Assembly: GCF_004115155.1 (NCBI RefSeq) | Contig: NZ_RDSM01000001.1 | Span: 434,001 to 498,000 of the forward strand | Length of the DNA stretch: 64,000 nt | Direction of reading: 5' to 3' | Origin: Granulicella sibirica | GTDB lineage: Bacteria > Acidobacteriota > Terriglobia > Terriglobales > Acidobacteriaceae | Shown: positions 55,301 through 63,340 of the stretch, piece after piece | Numbering within the stretch: the first letter of the stretch is position 1 | How the letters are laid out: each line of letters opens with the position of its first letter | Notes under the pieces: model-generated | Database searches by the model: none | Told to the model about the DNA's origin: nothing | The model's input: only the letters and a program-made list of their open reading frames with translations | Translations under genes and position numbers: made by a program

Positions 55301-55793
55301 CCGCACCCGGGACGAAGAGGGTGAGTTCGGTGAAGTTGCGGCCGACGAGGGGGATGGCGGCGATGGCGGTAGCATCGAGCGTCGTGCCGAGGGTCGGGTT
55401 CTCGGTGTTCAGGAGGGGAGCGACTTCGCTGCTGACCGATACCTGGCTGGTGGAACCTTCAACACCGAGCTTGGCGTCGAGCTTCGCTTCCTGGCCGGTC
55501 TCGAGGGTGAAGGGTCCAAGCGTCTGGGTGGCGAAGCCGGGAGCCTCGATCATCAGCTTATACTGTCCGATCTGCAGGTTCCGCAGAACGTACACGCCCT
55601 CCTTGGTGGTGGGCGTGGATGCCGCGACGTTGGTCGCGACGTTGATGGCCGTCACCTTTGCATTGGGCAGGACTGCGCCCGAAGAATCGGTCACCGTGCC
55701 GTTCACACCGGCGGTGATCGTTTGAGCGCCTGCAGCCAGGGTACAAGCCACACTCAGCGCTAACGGTACTGTGAGGTAATTTCTTCTGAACAC
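52365..55793 (-). CDS. TonB-dependent receptor with carboxypeptidase-regulatory-like domain
   Basis: A 1142-residue outer-membrane protein of the large Oar/acidobacterial type. It starts with GTG at 55793 behind GGAGG, then a signal peptide (VPLALSVACTLAAGAQ). Residues ~25-110 form the CarboxypepD_reg-like domain (GVNGTVTDSSGAVLPNAKV). The plug is at ~125-240 (NFLLEGIDINETINNQLG). The 22-strand barrel fills the rest and ends LQLSAKYVF with the terminal Phe needed for insertion. Such receptors probably import large oligosaccharides or peptides with TonB energy. No dedicated hydrolase or SusD is adjacent, and its substrate is unknown. A strong terminator follows. Confidence 0.95.
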   Translation of the reverse strand: MFRRNYLTVPLALSVACTLAAGAQTITAGVNGTVTDSSGAVLPNAKVTAINVATNVAASTPTTKEGVYVLRNLQIGQYKLMIEAPGFATQTLGPFTLETGQEAKLDAKLGVEGSTSQVSVSSEVAPLLNTENPTLGTTLDATAIAAIPLVGRNFTELTLFVPGAVTGNPAGFTSSSATVERNGNGTLASQNGNRQEANNFLLEGIDINETINNQLGYNPSPDAIGQMRVISSNANAEFGNVGGGQVITLLKSGTNKFHGSAFFYLSNYNMDANTYSNKHVAAGSAFTPITPYTQSSFGGTLGGPIIKDKLFFFMDYEGIRFHSAGIGTASVATQAMRNGDFSALLDPNVYGANKAIQLYNTQAAGQPAYVNNQLGAPTNPVAQYLYSHPQYYPLPNHAPLPGTATQNNFQGPNKENRYNNQFDVKVNYTLSPKDTFSGSYSHGLAGDFSTPVLAISFPGVTSDPFQSFSFDYVRVFTPRLTNDLNLGFSRVVQLGANTTDSTGNFGLNGDSIIGVPGITQAQPGFIAQSFTGSNTGGLSTLGNSSTGTNYIDNTFSYTDTVTYQLDRHTIKAGFQSLRYQQNTFYPGNDGAEGHYDYSGQFSALNGTTGGFSLADFNLNRIYTRAIGGVTGPAGQRQYRTSAFAQDDYKVTPSFTLNLGLRWEYDEPIYEVNNKQANINVTTKKVVLAGQNGNSRALFNGVWTNFMPRVGFAWNPSPKTVLRGGYGVTTYFEGTGANLRLNFNYPFQNAFTATAAIPSATSAGAPFNTSQAFGTTNTSCDITTSTTPCTTTIRAWDVNIKPMFLQEFNLTAEYQVSNSASIVFGYLGQTGAHLVTAGAGNSLPTGCFVNGVATDPTTAAGTAACPTPYANLVGQGGSVVFTNSNAMENYNSLQTTYRQRLSKGLELTANYTYAKALTNSTGFFGAQGINGQSAYAQNFYDNHSEYGPTAQDIRHNLNGHMNYTLPVGRGQMYFGNMNRVLDEVVGGWHVAMTALVYSGFPVNMSATNVSDSKNNSERANHLRAMKITNRTANRWFGTDPSAQPCGAVDNGSCAYSQPAAGTFGNAGVDSERAPGYQAANASVFKDFAITEGQHVSFRADAANVFNITSLGNPTNNTQSSTFGQITSSRSQARQLQLSAKYVF

Positions 55794-56106
55794 GTTGCCT
55801 CCAAAAAGTTCTCGACCAAACCAATAAATAGACTCAGGAGCCTGACCTGGATTCTCTGAGCAAGTTGTGCGGGGTACGCTTGAAAGTAAATTTAGCTCAC
55901 ATCGAGCGTCAAATAAGAACTTTCTGCAAACAAATTTGACAGGACGTGAGATTCTTAAGCAGACTTAGGTCAATAGTCCTAAATTGGTGGTGTGCAAGGG
56001 GCTGAACGCGAAATTCCGCCGTTCGTGGAGCGGTGAAAGCGGCAGATTCGCTGTCCGCGCACACCGTGCTCGCGGCCACAGTAGAAGCGACCTACCCGAA
56101 ACGCAC
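55794..56106. other. Gap between TonB receptor and HEAT-repeat gene starts
   Basis: 313 bases that must contain promoters for both divergent genes. It is AT-richer than its surroundings near 55870-55985. TTTGACA on the plus strand at about 55935 and the short dyad TTAGG-TCAATAGT-CCTAA near 55965-55982 are the only signals I noted. No gene seen. Confidence 0.4.
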
Positions 56107-57063
56107 ATGCCTCCCAAGCGCTCCTTCGACGCCGAACTGGCCACCCTCGAAACCCTCCGCGACGCCACCCCCGAAGCCGCCGAGGCTGGGTTAGTCAAAG
56201 CCCTCACCAATCGCAACAACTTCATCGTCGCCAAAGCCGCCACCCTCGCTCAGAACCACCACCTCGCAAGCCTCACCCCGGCGCTCGCCGAAGCGTTCCA
56301 CCGCTTCCTCGATTCCAAGTCCGACCCTCAATGCTGGGCGAAGATCGCCATCGCCAAAGCCCTCGCCGCCTTCGAGTACCAATCTCCAGAGATCTTCCTC
56401 ACCGGGATGCGTCACGTCCAGCTAGAACCCGTTTGGGGAGGAGTCGAAGACACCGCCGGCCCACTGCGCGGGACGTGTGCCCTGGCCCTTGTCCAATGCC
56501 GAACGCTCAACAATCACACCCTGCTCACTCATCTCACCCCCCTCTTCGCCGACAAGGAGCTCTCCGTCCGCGTCAACGCCGCGCGCGCCGTCGAGCAGGT
56601 TGGCACCGACTCCGCCTCGCTCCTCCTCCGTTTCCACGCCGAACTTATCTCCCTCGTTCCTTCCCTGCGAGCCCACCTCGGTTCTGAAACACCCGAACTT
56701 TTCGGGGCCTGCTACTCGGGCGTCCTCTCGCTTGACGGGCCGGCCGCCCTGCCCTGGGCGGCGCAGTTCCTTCTCCCCGAAGACGATGCTTCCGCCGAGG
56801 CCGCGATGGCCATAGCCCAGACCCAGACCCCCGAATGCTTTCCCATCCTGAAAGCCGCCGCACAGCGAGCCCGTGACCCATGGTTCCGGCAGTGCGTCCT
56901 CTCCGCCATCGCGCTCAGCCGCCAGCAGGAGGGTACCGCCTATCTCCTGCACCTCATCGCCGAAGACACCCACGCCGCCGAAGCGCAGGAAGCCCTGTGC
57001 CGCTCCGCCCCGAGTGCGGAAACCCGCGCCCGTCTCGGGGAACTCGGACGTCCCTGCTCCTGA
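56107..57063 (+). CDS. HEAT-repeat protein
   Basis: A 318-residue alpha-solenoid protein. I start at the ATG at 56107 (MPPKRSFDAELATL). Repeated helix pairs are visible, for example AKAATLAQNHHLASLTPALAEAFHRFL (described in part), CWAKIAIAKALAAFEY, LSVRVNAARAVEQVG and WFRQCVLSAIALSRQQEG, each with the HEAT-type Ala/Leu spacing. Such proteins mediate protein-protein contacts or act as bilin-lyase-like scaffolds; nothing here points to a specific role. It has no signal peptide. The secreted M28 peptidase gene starts 43 bases downstream, so the two may be co-transcribed. Confidence 0.8.
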   Translation: MPPKRSFDAELATLETLRDATPEAAEAGLVKALTNRNNFIVAKAATLAQNHHLASLTPALAEAFHRFLDSKSDPQCWAKIAIAKALAAFEYQSPEIFLTGMRHVQLEPVWGGVEDTAGPLRGTCALALVQCRTLNNHTLLTHLTPLFADKELSVRVNAARAVEQVGTDSASLLLRFHAELISLVPSLRAHLGSETPELFGACYSGVLSLDGPAALPWAAQFLLPEDDASAEAAMAIAQTQTPECFPILKAAAQRARDPWFRQCVLSAIALSRQQEGTAYLLHLIAEDTHAAEAQEALCRSAPSAETRARLGELGRPCS

Positions 57064-57106
57064 CCGCGTGCTATCGTCGGAAAACACCAGCCCTGGAGCC
57101 GAACCG

Positions 57107-58759
57107 ATGACTTTTAAGACTCCCCTAGCAGCCGCGGCTCTATTTCTCGGAACTCTCTCTGTCGCCGCTCAGGGTGTTCCCGTTACTCCCGCAGACGAGG
57201 CCTCGGGCCAGGCCTGGTTCGCCCATATCAAGGTTCTCGCTTCCGACGACATGCACGGTCGCCTCACGGGCTCGGAAGACTACCTCCGGGCTGCGAAGTA
57301 CGTGGTCGACCAGTTCAAAGCGGACGGCCTCTCTCCTGCCGGAACCGAAGGCTTCTACCAACCTGTCCAATTCGACGTGACCAAGGTCCTCGCCGACAAG
57401 TCCTCCGTCTCGCTCATCGTCGACGGCAAGCCGACGCCGCTCGTCCTCGGCCACGATGCCATCCTCGGAGCCCGTGGCACCCAACCCAGGGCCATCTCCG
57501 CGCCGCTCGTCTTCCTCGGCTACGGCCTCCACCTTCCCGACGCGAACTATGACGACTTCGCCGGCCAGGATCTGAGGGGCAAGATCGTCGTCACCATCAA
57601 CGGCGGCCCCGCCGACCTTCCCGGAGCGCTCAAGTCCTACGCTCGCACCGCTCCTTTCGCCAAGGCCCTCGCTGACTCGGGGGCCGTAGGCGCCATCTCC
57701 ATTCCCACCCCGAAATCCATGGACTTCGGCTGGGACCGCATCGCCAGCGGAGCCTCGCAACCTGGCATGCGTCTCGCCGCCACTCCTTCCGACGCCGCGA
57801 TCGCCGCGAAGCACCCTTCTCTCGCCGACTATCACCAGACACTTTTCTCCGCCACCTTCAACCCCGCGGAGGCCGAGAAGCTCTTCGCGAACTCCGGGCA
57901 TACCTTCGCCGAGATCCTCGCCCTCGCTGACGCCCAGAAGCCTCTCCCGCGCTTCGCACTCAACAAGTCCATCACCGCCACCGTCACAACCGATAACACC
58001 CATGTCGAATCTCCGAACATCGTCGCCAAACTCGAAGGGTCCGATCCCACCCTCAAGAACGAGTACGTCCTCGTCTCCGCGCATCTCGACCACCTCGGCA
58101 TCGGAGCTCCCATCAACGGAAGTACGATTTATGCCGGCGCCATGGACGACGCCTCAGGCGTAGCCTCCGTCCTGGAGATAGCCAAGAGCCTCTCCCAATC
58201 GAAAGATCGCCCAAAGCGCTCCGTACTCTTCCTCGTCTTCACCGCCGAGGAGAAAGGCCTCTTAGGCTCACGCTACTTTGCCGGCCACCCGTCCGTCCCC
58301 GCGAACAGCATAGTCGCCGACCTGAACATGGACATGTTCATGCCCTTGTTCCCGTTGAAGAAGCTCCACATCCAGGGCCTCGTCGAGTCGACCCTCCAGG
58401 ACGACGCCCGCACTGTAGGCGCCGCGCACCACATCGAGATCGCTCCCGATCCCGAACCCGACCGTAACTCCTTCATCCGCACCGATCAGTACAGCTTCGT
58501 GCAAGCTGGTGTTCCCGCGTTGGCGATGAAGTTCGGCTGGACCATGGGCTCGCCAGAGTACAAGCGGTGGCGCCAGTGGCTTGCGCAGCGATACCACTCC
58601 ACGCAGGACAACCTCGCCCAGCCGATGGATTATCCTGCGGCCGCCCAGTTCAACAGCTTCCTCGCGGATCTTGCTCGCCATGTCGCCGACGACCCGACTC
58701 GGCCTCACTACCTCGAAAGCAGCTTCTTTCATCGATTTGAAACCCAAACCGGCCAGTAG
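57107..58759 (+). CDS. Secreted M28 family aminopeptidase (second copy)
   Basis: A 550-residue zinc aminopeptidase starting at the ATG at 57107 (TGGAG eight bases upstream) with a signal peptide (PLAAAALFLGTLSVAAQ). A protease-associated domain spans about 120-290. Zinc-site motifs are VSAHLDHLGIG, GAMDDASGVA, FTAEEKGLLGS and VADLNMDM, with a late His in RYHSTQDN. It is distinct from the M28 protein at 41572: longer, with a different PA insert and only motif-level similarity. It probably acts in the periplasm on short peptides. Confidence 0.92.
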   Translation: MTFKTPLAAAALFLGTLSVAAQGVPVTPADEASGQAWFAHIKVLASDDMHGRLTGSEDYLRAAKYVVDQFKADGLSPAGTEGFYQPVQFDVTKVLADKSSVSLIVDGKPTPLVLGHDAILGARGTQPRAISAPLVFLGYGLHLPDANYDDFAGQDLRGKIVVTINGGPADLPGALKSYARTAPFAKALADSGAVGAISIPTPKSMDFGWDRIASGASQPGMRLAATPSDAAIAAKHPSLADYHQTLFSATFNPAEAEKLFANSGHTFAEILALADAQKPLPRFALNKSITATVTTDNTHVESPNIVAKLEGSDPTLKNEYVLVSAHLDHLGIGAPINGSTIYAGAMDDASGVASVLEIAKSLSQSKDRPKRSVLFLVFTAEEKGLLGSRYFAGHPSVPANSIVADLNMDMFMPLFPLKKLHIQGLVESTLQDDARTVGAAHHIEIAPDPEPDRNSFIRTDQYSFVQAGVPALAMKFGWTMGSPEYKRWRQWLAQRYHSTQDNLAQPMDYPAAAQFNSFLADLARHVADDPTRPHYLESSFFHRFETQTGQ

Positions 58760-58869
58760 CGGCTTCGGCACTCATCGTCTTTTCAAGGCATCTTCACGCT
58801 CTAGATACCTTGCACGAACCAAGCGGCCCCACACTCATCTCGTAGCTAACCCCAGTACGGAGTGAGCCA

Positions 58870-59679
58870 ATGCCCGTTGCAGACCAGTCGACTGATCTTG
58901 TTCTCGAGGCGCAGGCAACTGCGGGATGCGTTTCCACCCAGGCCCCTTACTACTTAGAAGCCGCACCATACCGGGTACGTCTAGCCAGCTCCACTCTCGA
59001 AATCGAAGCTGCCCTTCGGCTTCGCTTTATCGTCTTCAACCTCGAAATGAACGAGGGCCTCGAATCCGCGTACACCGACGGGTTCGACCGCGACCGCTTC
59101 GACGCGGTCTGCGATCACCTTATCGTCGAGCATCAAGGCACAGGCCAGATCATCGGAACCTATCGCCTGCAGCGCGGGAGTGTTGCCGCTCGCAACTTCG
59201 GGTACTACAGTGAGCAGGAGTTCGACTTCACGCCTTACGAACACATACGCTCCGAGATCGTCGAACTCGGGCGCGCCTGCATCCACCGCGATCATCGGTC
59301 GAGCGAAGTCCTTCATCTCCTCTGGCGCGGAATCGCACGCTATGTTCTCGCGAACGGTGCGCGCTACATGATGGGCTGCTGCTCCCTGCCCTCGCAGGAC
59401 AGCGTCCTCGGTCACAGTGTGTATCGCTCGCTCGCTGGCTATCTGGCGGCGCCGGAGTTGATCACGGTTCCGACCGCAGCTTATGCGCTTGAGCGCTCGA
59501 TCGAGACGCTCGAGGAGGCGCGACCGCCGAAGCTGCTTCGTGCGTATCTCACGATCGGCGCGAAGATCTGCAGTTCGCCTGCAATCGATCGCGAGTTCAA
59601 GACCATCGACTTTCTCACGCTGCTGGATCTGCAGACACTTCATCCGCGCGTCGCCGCAAGGTTTCTTGCCCATGAGTGA
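58870..59679 (+). CDS. olsB: Ornithine N-acyltransferase, OlsB-type
   Basis: A 269-residue GNAT-fold enzyme that joins a 3-hydroxyacyl group from acyl-ACP to ornithine to make lyso-ornithine lipid. The N-terminal core has EIEAALRLRFIVFNLEMNEGL and the acidic YTDGFDRDRFDAVCDHLIVE stretch, and the acyl-carrier site region IIGTYRLQ is followed by VELGRACIHRDHRSSEVLHLLWRGIA (quoted in part), all typical of the OlsB/hemolysin-like family. It overlaps the acyltransferase gene behind it by eight bases. The pair is the classical phosphate-free lipid route. Confidence 0.88.
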   Translation: MPVADQSTDLVLEAQATAGCVSTQAPYYLEAAPYRVRLASSTLEIEAALRLRFIVFNLEMNEGLESAYTDGFDRDRFDAVCDHLIVEHQGTGQIIGTYRLQRGSVAARNFGYYSEQEFDFTPYEHIRSEIVELGRACIHRDHRSSEVLHLLWRGIARYVLANGARYMMGCCSLPSQDSVLGHSVYRSLAGYLAAPELITVPTAAYALERSIETLEEARPPKLLRAYLTIGAKICSSPAIDREFKTIDFLTLLDLQTLHPRVAARFLAHE

Positions 59680-60550
59680 GCAGATAGCCAGCAGGCTTGT
59701 TCGCTCGATCACTCGAACTACATTGCTCGTCTTCCTGCTGACGCTTGCTTGCATCGATGGGCAGATCCGGCGTCTGTTTTTCGGGCTGAGGAAGGGACGA
59801 GCAGGAGCTGTCTGGGTTCATGGATGGTCAAAGCGCATCGTTCGCGCGCTCGGCATCGCATGCACTGTTTGTGGTCCGCTTCCGGAGTGCGAAGCGGGCC
59901 GAAGTATGGCTGTCGTCTCGAACCATCTCAGCTATCTCGATATCCTCATTTCCTCTGCCGCAAGGCCTTTTGTGATGGTGGCCAAGTCGGAGGTGCGCGG
60001 TTGGCCCCTGCTTGGGTGGATCACCGCGCAGGCTGGAACGGTTTATGTTCAGCGCGCTGATGTGAAGGGCGGAAGGACTCAGACGCATGCCGAGGTGAAT
60101 GGCTTGATGGCTGAGGCTTTTGGAAGTGGTCTTCCGGTGCTCTTTTATCCGGAGGGGACGACTACCGATGGAGAGAGCGTGCTTCCCTTTCGTCGCGGAC
60201 TTTTTCACTCGGTTCTGTTCGCGAACGCTCAGGTTCGTAGCGCCGCGGTTGCTTACAAGCTGAGCGAGCCGAATGCCGGAGCGTCCGTTGCGAACGATGT
60301 CTGCTTCTGGAGAGACATGGAGTTCGTTCCTCACCTCTTCACCTGCCTCGGGCTGAAGGGCCTTGAGGGTCATCTTCAGTTCGGCGATCGAGCTGTTGAG
60401 GGCGGCGATCGTTTTGCTCTCGCCGTGAACGCGCGGGCCGAGGTGACTGCGCTCTATGAGGGGCTTTGTTCCGCAAGCGTTGAGATGCTGCCAGAGGGGG
60501 TACTCACGCCCCATAGCCCGCGTGTTAGTCGAATGACTGCGACGACTTAG
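59672..60550 (+). CDS. olsA: 1-acylglycerol-3-phosphate / lyso-ornithine-lipid acyltransferase
   Basis: A 292-residue PlsC-family acyltransferase. I start at the ATG at 59672, which overlaps the olsB stop (ATGAGTGA). A membrane-associated N-terminal helix (TTLLVFLLTLACIDG) precedes the active-site HX4D motif NHLSYLD (His85, Asp90) and the glycerophosphate-binding FYPEGTTTDG. Placed after olsB it should add the second acyl chain to lyso-ornithine lipid (OlsA role), though a phospholipid role is possible. The last ~18 codons are encoded inside repeat copy C, so the natural C-terminus may have been replaced by the repeat. Confidence 0.86.
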   Translation: MSEQIASRLVRSITRTTLLVFLLTLACIDGQIRRLFFGLRKGRAGAVWVHGWSKRIVRALGIACTVCGPLPECEAGRSMAVVSNHLSYLDILISSAARPFVMVAKSEVRGWPLLGWITAQAGTVYVQRADVKGGRTQTHAEVNGLMAEAFGSGLPVLFYPEGTTTDGESVLPFRRGLFHSVLFANAQVRSAAVAYKLSEPNAGASVANDVCFWRDMEFVPHLFTCLGLKGLEGHLQFGDRAVEGGDRFALAVNARAEVTALYEGLCSASVEMLPEGVLTPHSPRVSRMTATT

Positions 60551-60598
60551 AGCAAACATACCGCTGCAAGTTGTTGCAATCAAGTTAGTTACGGCAAA
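60495..60598 (-). repeat. Dispersed intergenic repeat, copy C (degenerate)
   Basis: Read on the minus strand this stretch has CTCTAAGTC, GACTAACACGCGGGCTATGGGG and ends in GAGTACCCCC, lining up with copies A and B; GGGCTATGGGG is an exact 11-base match to copy A. It overlaps the last codons of the acyltransferase gene and lies in a convergent gap, as the other two copies do. It is the most diverged of the three. Confidence 0.6.
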
Positions 60599-60676
60599 GG
60601 CATAAATATACTTGGCTAACCCAAGGGGGCCAAGTGCTAAAAAATCATTTGTTCCGGCTGTTCAAACGCTAAAAAA

Positions 60677-61555
60677 TTACGGTTTGGATCTTCCAAAGAG
60701 TCCACGTATGCCCCCTTTGTTGTCGTCCACATTGCTGTAGTTTGTGCAGTTTTGGGTTGGATAACTCTGATTGGCACCTCCGAGAAAGCTCCAAAATCGG
60801 GACCAATGCTCAACGCCAAAAACGTCTCTGTATATGATCTCCCCAAAGATGGCAAAATAGATTTTACCTTCTTTGAAGGCGTCGAGATCAGATTGGGTAA
60901 TAGTGGTTACCTGCGTTCCACCACCCGAGAGTTTTTGCCAGAAGGCTGGAAACGTGGCGGGCTTTCCAGGATAGAGTATACCGAACGTCACTCCGGTACC
61001 GGGCTGTTCATAGTTAAGACTCGGAGACTCGCTTATCGTGCGTCTCTCTATAACGATCGATCCACGAATATCCTTGGCTACCGTTTTCCCGACATTTTCC
61101 ATACTTATGGATTGGGACATGGGGCGACTGGTATCTATGTCCGCCGTGGTGTTTTCAGTGGCTACCAGTTTTATAAGAGCTCGTTCGTCAACTTGGAAAT
61201 TATCACCCGCGTCCAGCCACTGAGCGAATGTAATCATGGCGTATCCAATAGCAAAGAAAATTGCCCAGAACTCCAGTCTGTGCTTCCACCAACTGATCGT
61301 TCTGCCAGTGTAATTATCAAACTGATACCACTTATACTTGGCCTCTTTGAAGGTCTTTGGTCTTGGCCGCGTATGCGCGAGGGGGAAGAAGGCGACGCTA
61401 GTGTTGTCATTCCCGTCTTCTTCGGGAGCATCGCCCTCGTTATCGTGGGGTGGATCTTGGCATTGGGTTGGATCGGTGGTTATGCGTAAGAGCCTATTAT
61501 TTTCCTTGATTGCATTCAGGAGTCTCTCGCCAAGTTCTTTCGTGTTTTTATCCAT
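60677..61555 (-). CDS. Hypothetical one-span membrane protein in AT-richer DNA
   Basis: A 292-residue protein. The N-terminal ~90 residues are hydrophilic with an acidic patch (NEGDAPEEDGND). One membrane helix lies near 95-115 (LEFWAIFFAIGYAMITFAQWL). The rest is a beta-rich domain (SMENVGKTVAKDIRGSIVIERR, VTFGILYPGKPATFPAFWQ, IYFAIFGEIIYRDVFG) of the type often seen in stand-alone bacterial membrane proteins of unknown function. Base composition is clearly more AT-rich than the neighbours, and the codon use suggests recent acquisition. The opposite strand has a long open frame but poor protein character. Family not recognised. Confidence 0.7.
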   Translation of the reverse strand: MDKNTKELGERLLNAIKENNRLLRITTDPTQCQDPPHDNEGDAPEEDGNDNTSVAFFPLAHTRPRPKTFKEAKYKWYQFDNYTGRTISWWKHRLEFWAIFFAIGYAMITFAQWLDAGDNFQVDERALIKLVATENTTADIDTSRPMSQSISMENVGKTVAKDIRGSIVIERRTISESPSLNYEQPGTGVTFGILYPGKPATFPAFWQKLSGGGTQVTTITQSDLDAFKEGKIYFAIFGEIIYRDVFGVEHWSRFWSFLGGANQSYPTQNCTNYSNVDDNKGGIRGLFGRSKP

Positions 61556-61557
61556 AG

Positions 61558-61770
61558 GAGTATGCTGCGAAGAAGAAACACGAACACCAAAACGATCTTG
61601 ATAAGAAACTGTCAGATTCCAGCCAGCATACCGACGCTTTCGCCCGAGCGCTATCGAAAATAGCTAAGGCAGGCGCGGCTTCCTCCCGCGCCGCAATTGA
61701 GGCGGCCCAATCAACAAAGCCTTCACGGTATACGCGATTCGTCCATGCCCCCGTAAAGGAACCGGCTTAG
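61558..61770 (+). pseudogene. Coding-like 70-codon fragment with no start codon
   Basis: A stop-to-stop plus-strand frame (GAG at 61558 to TAG at 61768-61770) that reads like real protein: KKLSDSSQHTDAFARALSKI, then KAGAASSRAAIEAAQSTKPS and RYTRFVHAPVKEPA. It contains no ATG, GTG or TTG in frame and is preceded directly by TAG. The likely meaning is the 3' remnant of a gene whose 5' part was lost when the AT-rich neighbour arrived. Divergent from the gene starting at 61555. Confidence 0.4.
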
Positions 61771-62097
61771 GCTACGAGCCGGGTCGCCTCCTTACCTGTC
61801 AGTTCGGAATAGGTGGGACGTCGACCTACCACTTGCGACAGCGTTTTATTGAAACGGCTTGAATCGTGGTGTCCCGATCCGGTTCTTGGAGCGGAACATC
61901 TGCTTATTGCTGCTGGAAGTATTGCCCAGACGGCTTACGGCTAAACATCAGCAAGAAAACGATTTAGTTGTAAGTTTGCGTGCGGACAATCATTTCCGTT
62001 TTCGGCGGATGGTGTTGTCGACTCCTGAATTTTCCCGTACGCGGCTGACCATGGGGCTTGACGAGACTTCCATAGGTCCTGCGGGGGCCAGAAAGGT
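61771..62097. other. Intergenic stretch without recognisable gene
   Basis: 327 bases. ACCGGCT/AGCCGGGT hairpin at about 61760-61784 and AGGT...ACCT dyad near 61813-61830 are visible. I found no open frame with protein character, no tRNA and no copy of the dispersed repeat. Confidence 0.4.
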
Positions 62098-63213
62098 CTA
62101 TGGTTCGTCTGCCGTCGGGTTTGGAAGGAGGATGCGGCGTGTGCCAACGTCAGGAGTCTTCTCCGGATCGGGCGGGGGCGCGGCCGGATTGGTGAAGGTT
62201 TCGGGATCCGGCAAGGGGACGCTGATTCCGCCGGGACGGATGAGGGCATTGCTCTTCGCGATAAAGACGAGTATCTGGTGGGCTCCCGCAGTTACTGTTC
62301 GCGGGCGCGGGAACTCGACAATGTATCGCTCGCGAATCATCTGGATGACGTGCTTGAGGGTGTCGGGCATGTCGTCGTTTTTGGAGTTCAGGACGATTCC
62401 GCCGCTGAGCTCGGACAAGGAGCGGAAGAAACCGGGTTCGCCTACGGCGGAGGCTGGGTCGAGGAAGCGACCGAAGCTGTCGGTGGGTTGGTATCGGATC
62501 CCGAACACGCTGACTGCGGAGGCGGTCGCATGGGTTCTAGCTTCATTCCAAGTGAGGCGGCTGCCGTGGTCGATGCCACTGGAGATAGCGATGATGACGC
62601 GACGGCCGGAGGTGGAACCGAGTTGCTCACTGAGGTACGAGATGGTATCCCAGAGTCCGATGGGGTGAGGACAGCCGGAACCTTTCTGCTGATGATCGCG
62701 TGATCTCCAGGATTGCAGCGCGGCATCGACCGTGTGGCCGAGGAGCGCGGGGTCTTCAGGAGAGAGGCTATGAGTGTGGATGAGGGAACAATCGAGCGTG
62801 TAGATGGTGACCTGATCGCGGGGATGGAGCGAGAGGGGCGCGAGCCTTGCGATCGCCTTATCGATCTCGGGAAAGGCATCCCTGCTGAAGTCTCGGACAT
62901 CGAGGAGGATCGCAAGGTTGATGGGGTCATCGCCCTCGGTGCGGATATAGGTAGGGCGGAAGGGGCGGCCGGCGTCGAGCGTGATGGTGAAGCGTCTGGG
63001 ATCGAACTTTGGGGTGGAGCGGCGATCATGGTCGAGAACGAGGACCGGGATCTGGATGAGGTCGGCGTAGGCGTGGAGGGTGGCGATGGGGGCTTCGCCT
63101 GGGGTTGGCTCCTGGGCGCGCAGGAATGGGGCCAGCAGGAGGATGAGCAAGGCAAGGGACAGGCCTGGTGAATGCGAGGGGAGGGACGGTCTGCGTGGAG
63201 GGCAGAAGGTCAT
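62098..63213 (-). CDS. VWFA-related acidobacterial protein, secreted
   Basis: A 371-residue exported protein starting at the ATG at 63213, with a signal peptide (LSLALLILLLAPFLRA). An N-terminal strand region (IQIPVLVLDHDRRSTPKFDP) is followed by a von Willebrand A-like domain (LAILLDVRDFSRDAFPEID, RRVIIAISSGIDHG, VSVFGIRYQ, LSELSGGIVL) and a Pro-rich tail. It has the layout of TIGR03436-type VWFA-related proteins that are expanded in acidobacteria. The metal-site motif is degenerate: DVRDFS in place of DxSxS. Role unknown; surface or periplasmic binding is likely. Confidence 0.85.
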   Translation of the reverse strand: MTFCPPRRPSLPSHSPGLSLALLILLLAPFLRAQEPTPGEAPIATLHAYADLIQIPVLVLDHDRRSTPKFDPRRFTITLDAGRPFRPTYIRTEGDDPINLAILLDVRDFSRDAFPEIDKAIARLAPLSLHPRDQVTIYTLDCSLIHTHSLSPEDPALLGHTVDAALQSWRSRDHQQKGSGCPHPIGLWDTISYLSEQLGSTSGRRVIIAISSGIDHGSRLTWNEARTHATASAVSVFGIRYQPTDSFGRFLDPASAVGEPGFFRSLSELSGGIVLNSKNDDMPDTLKHVIQMIRERYIVEFPRPRTVTAGAHQILVFIAKSNALIRPGGISVPLPDPETFTNPAAPPPDPEKTPDVGTRRILLPNPTADEP

Positions 63214-63340
63214 GTGGGAAGTATCGCAGATTCTTTTGGGCTTAGCCGAGCCGAGGCGGGGTCTATGAGAGGCTTTTAGAAGGGACGTGATTCTGCCTTG
63301 GAGCAACCTGGCTGAGTGCTTCCCTCTCGAAAGGAAACGA

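Noticed and set aside
60752..61489. 245-codon plus-strand frame opposite the 292-residue membrane protein
   Set aside because: The minus-strand product has a coherent acidic head, one helix and a beta domain; the plus product does not.
61741..61860. tRNA-like stretch with short stems
   Set aside because: The hairpins do not form a cloverleaf and there is no TTCGA arm, acceptor pairing or CCA.
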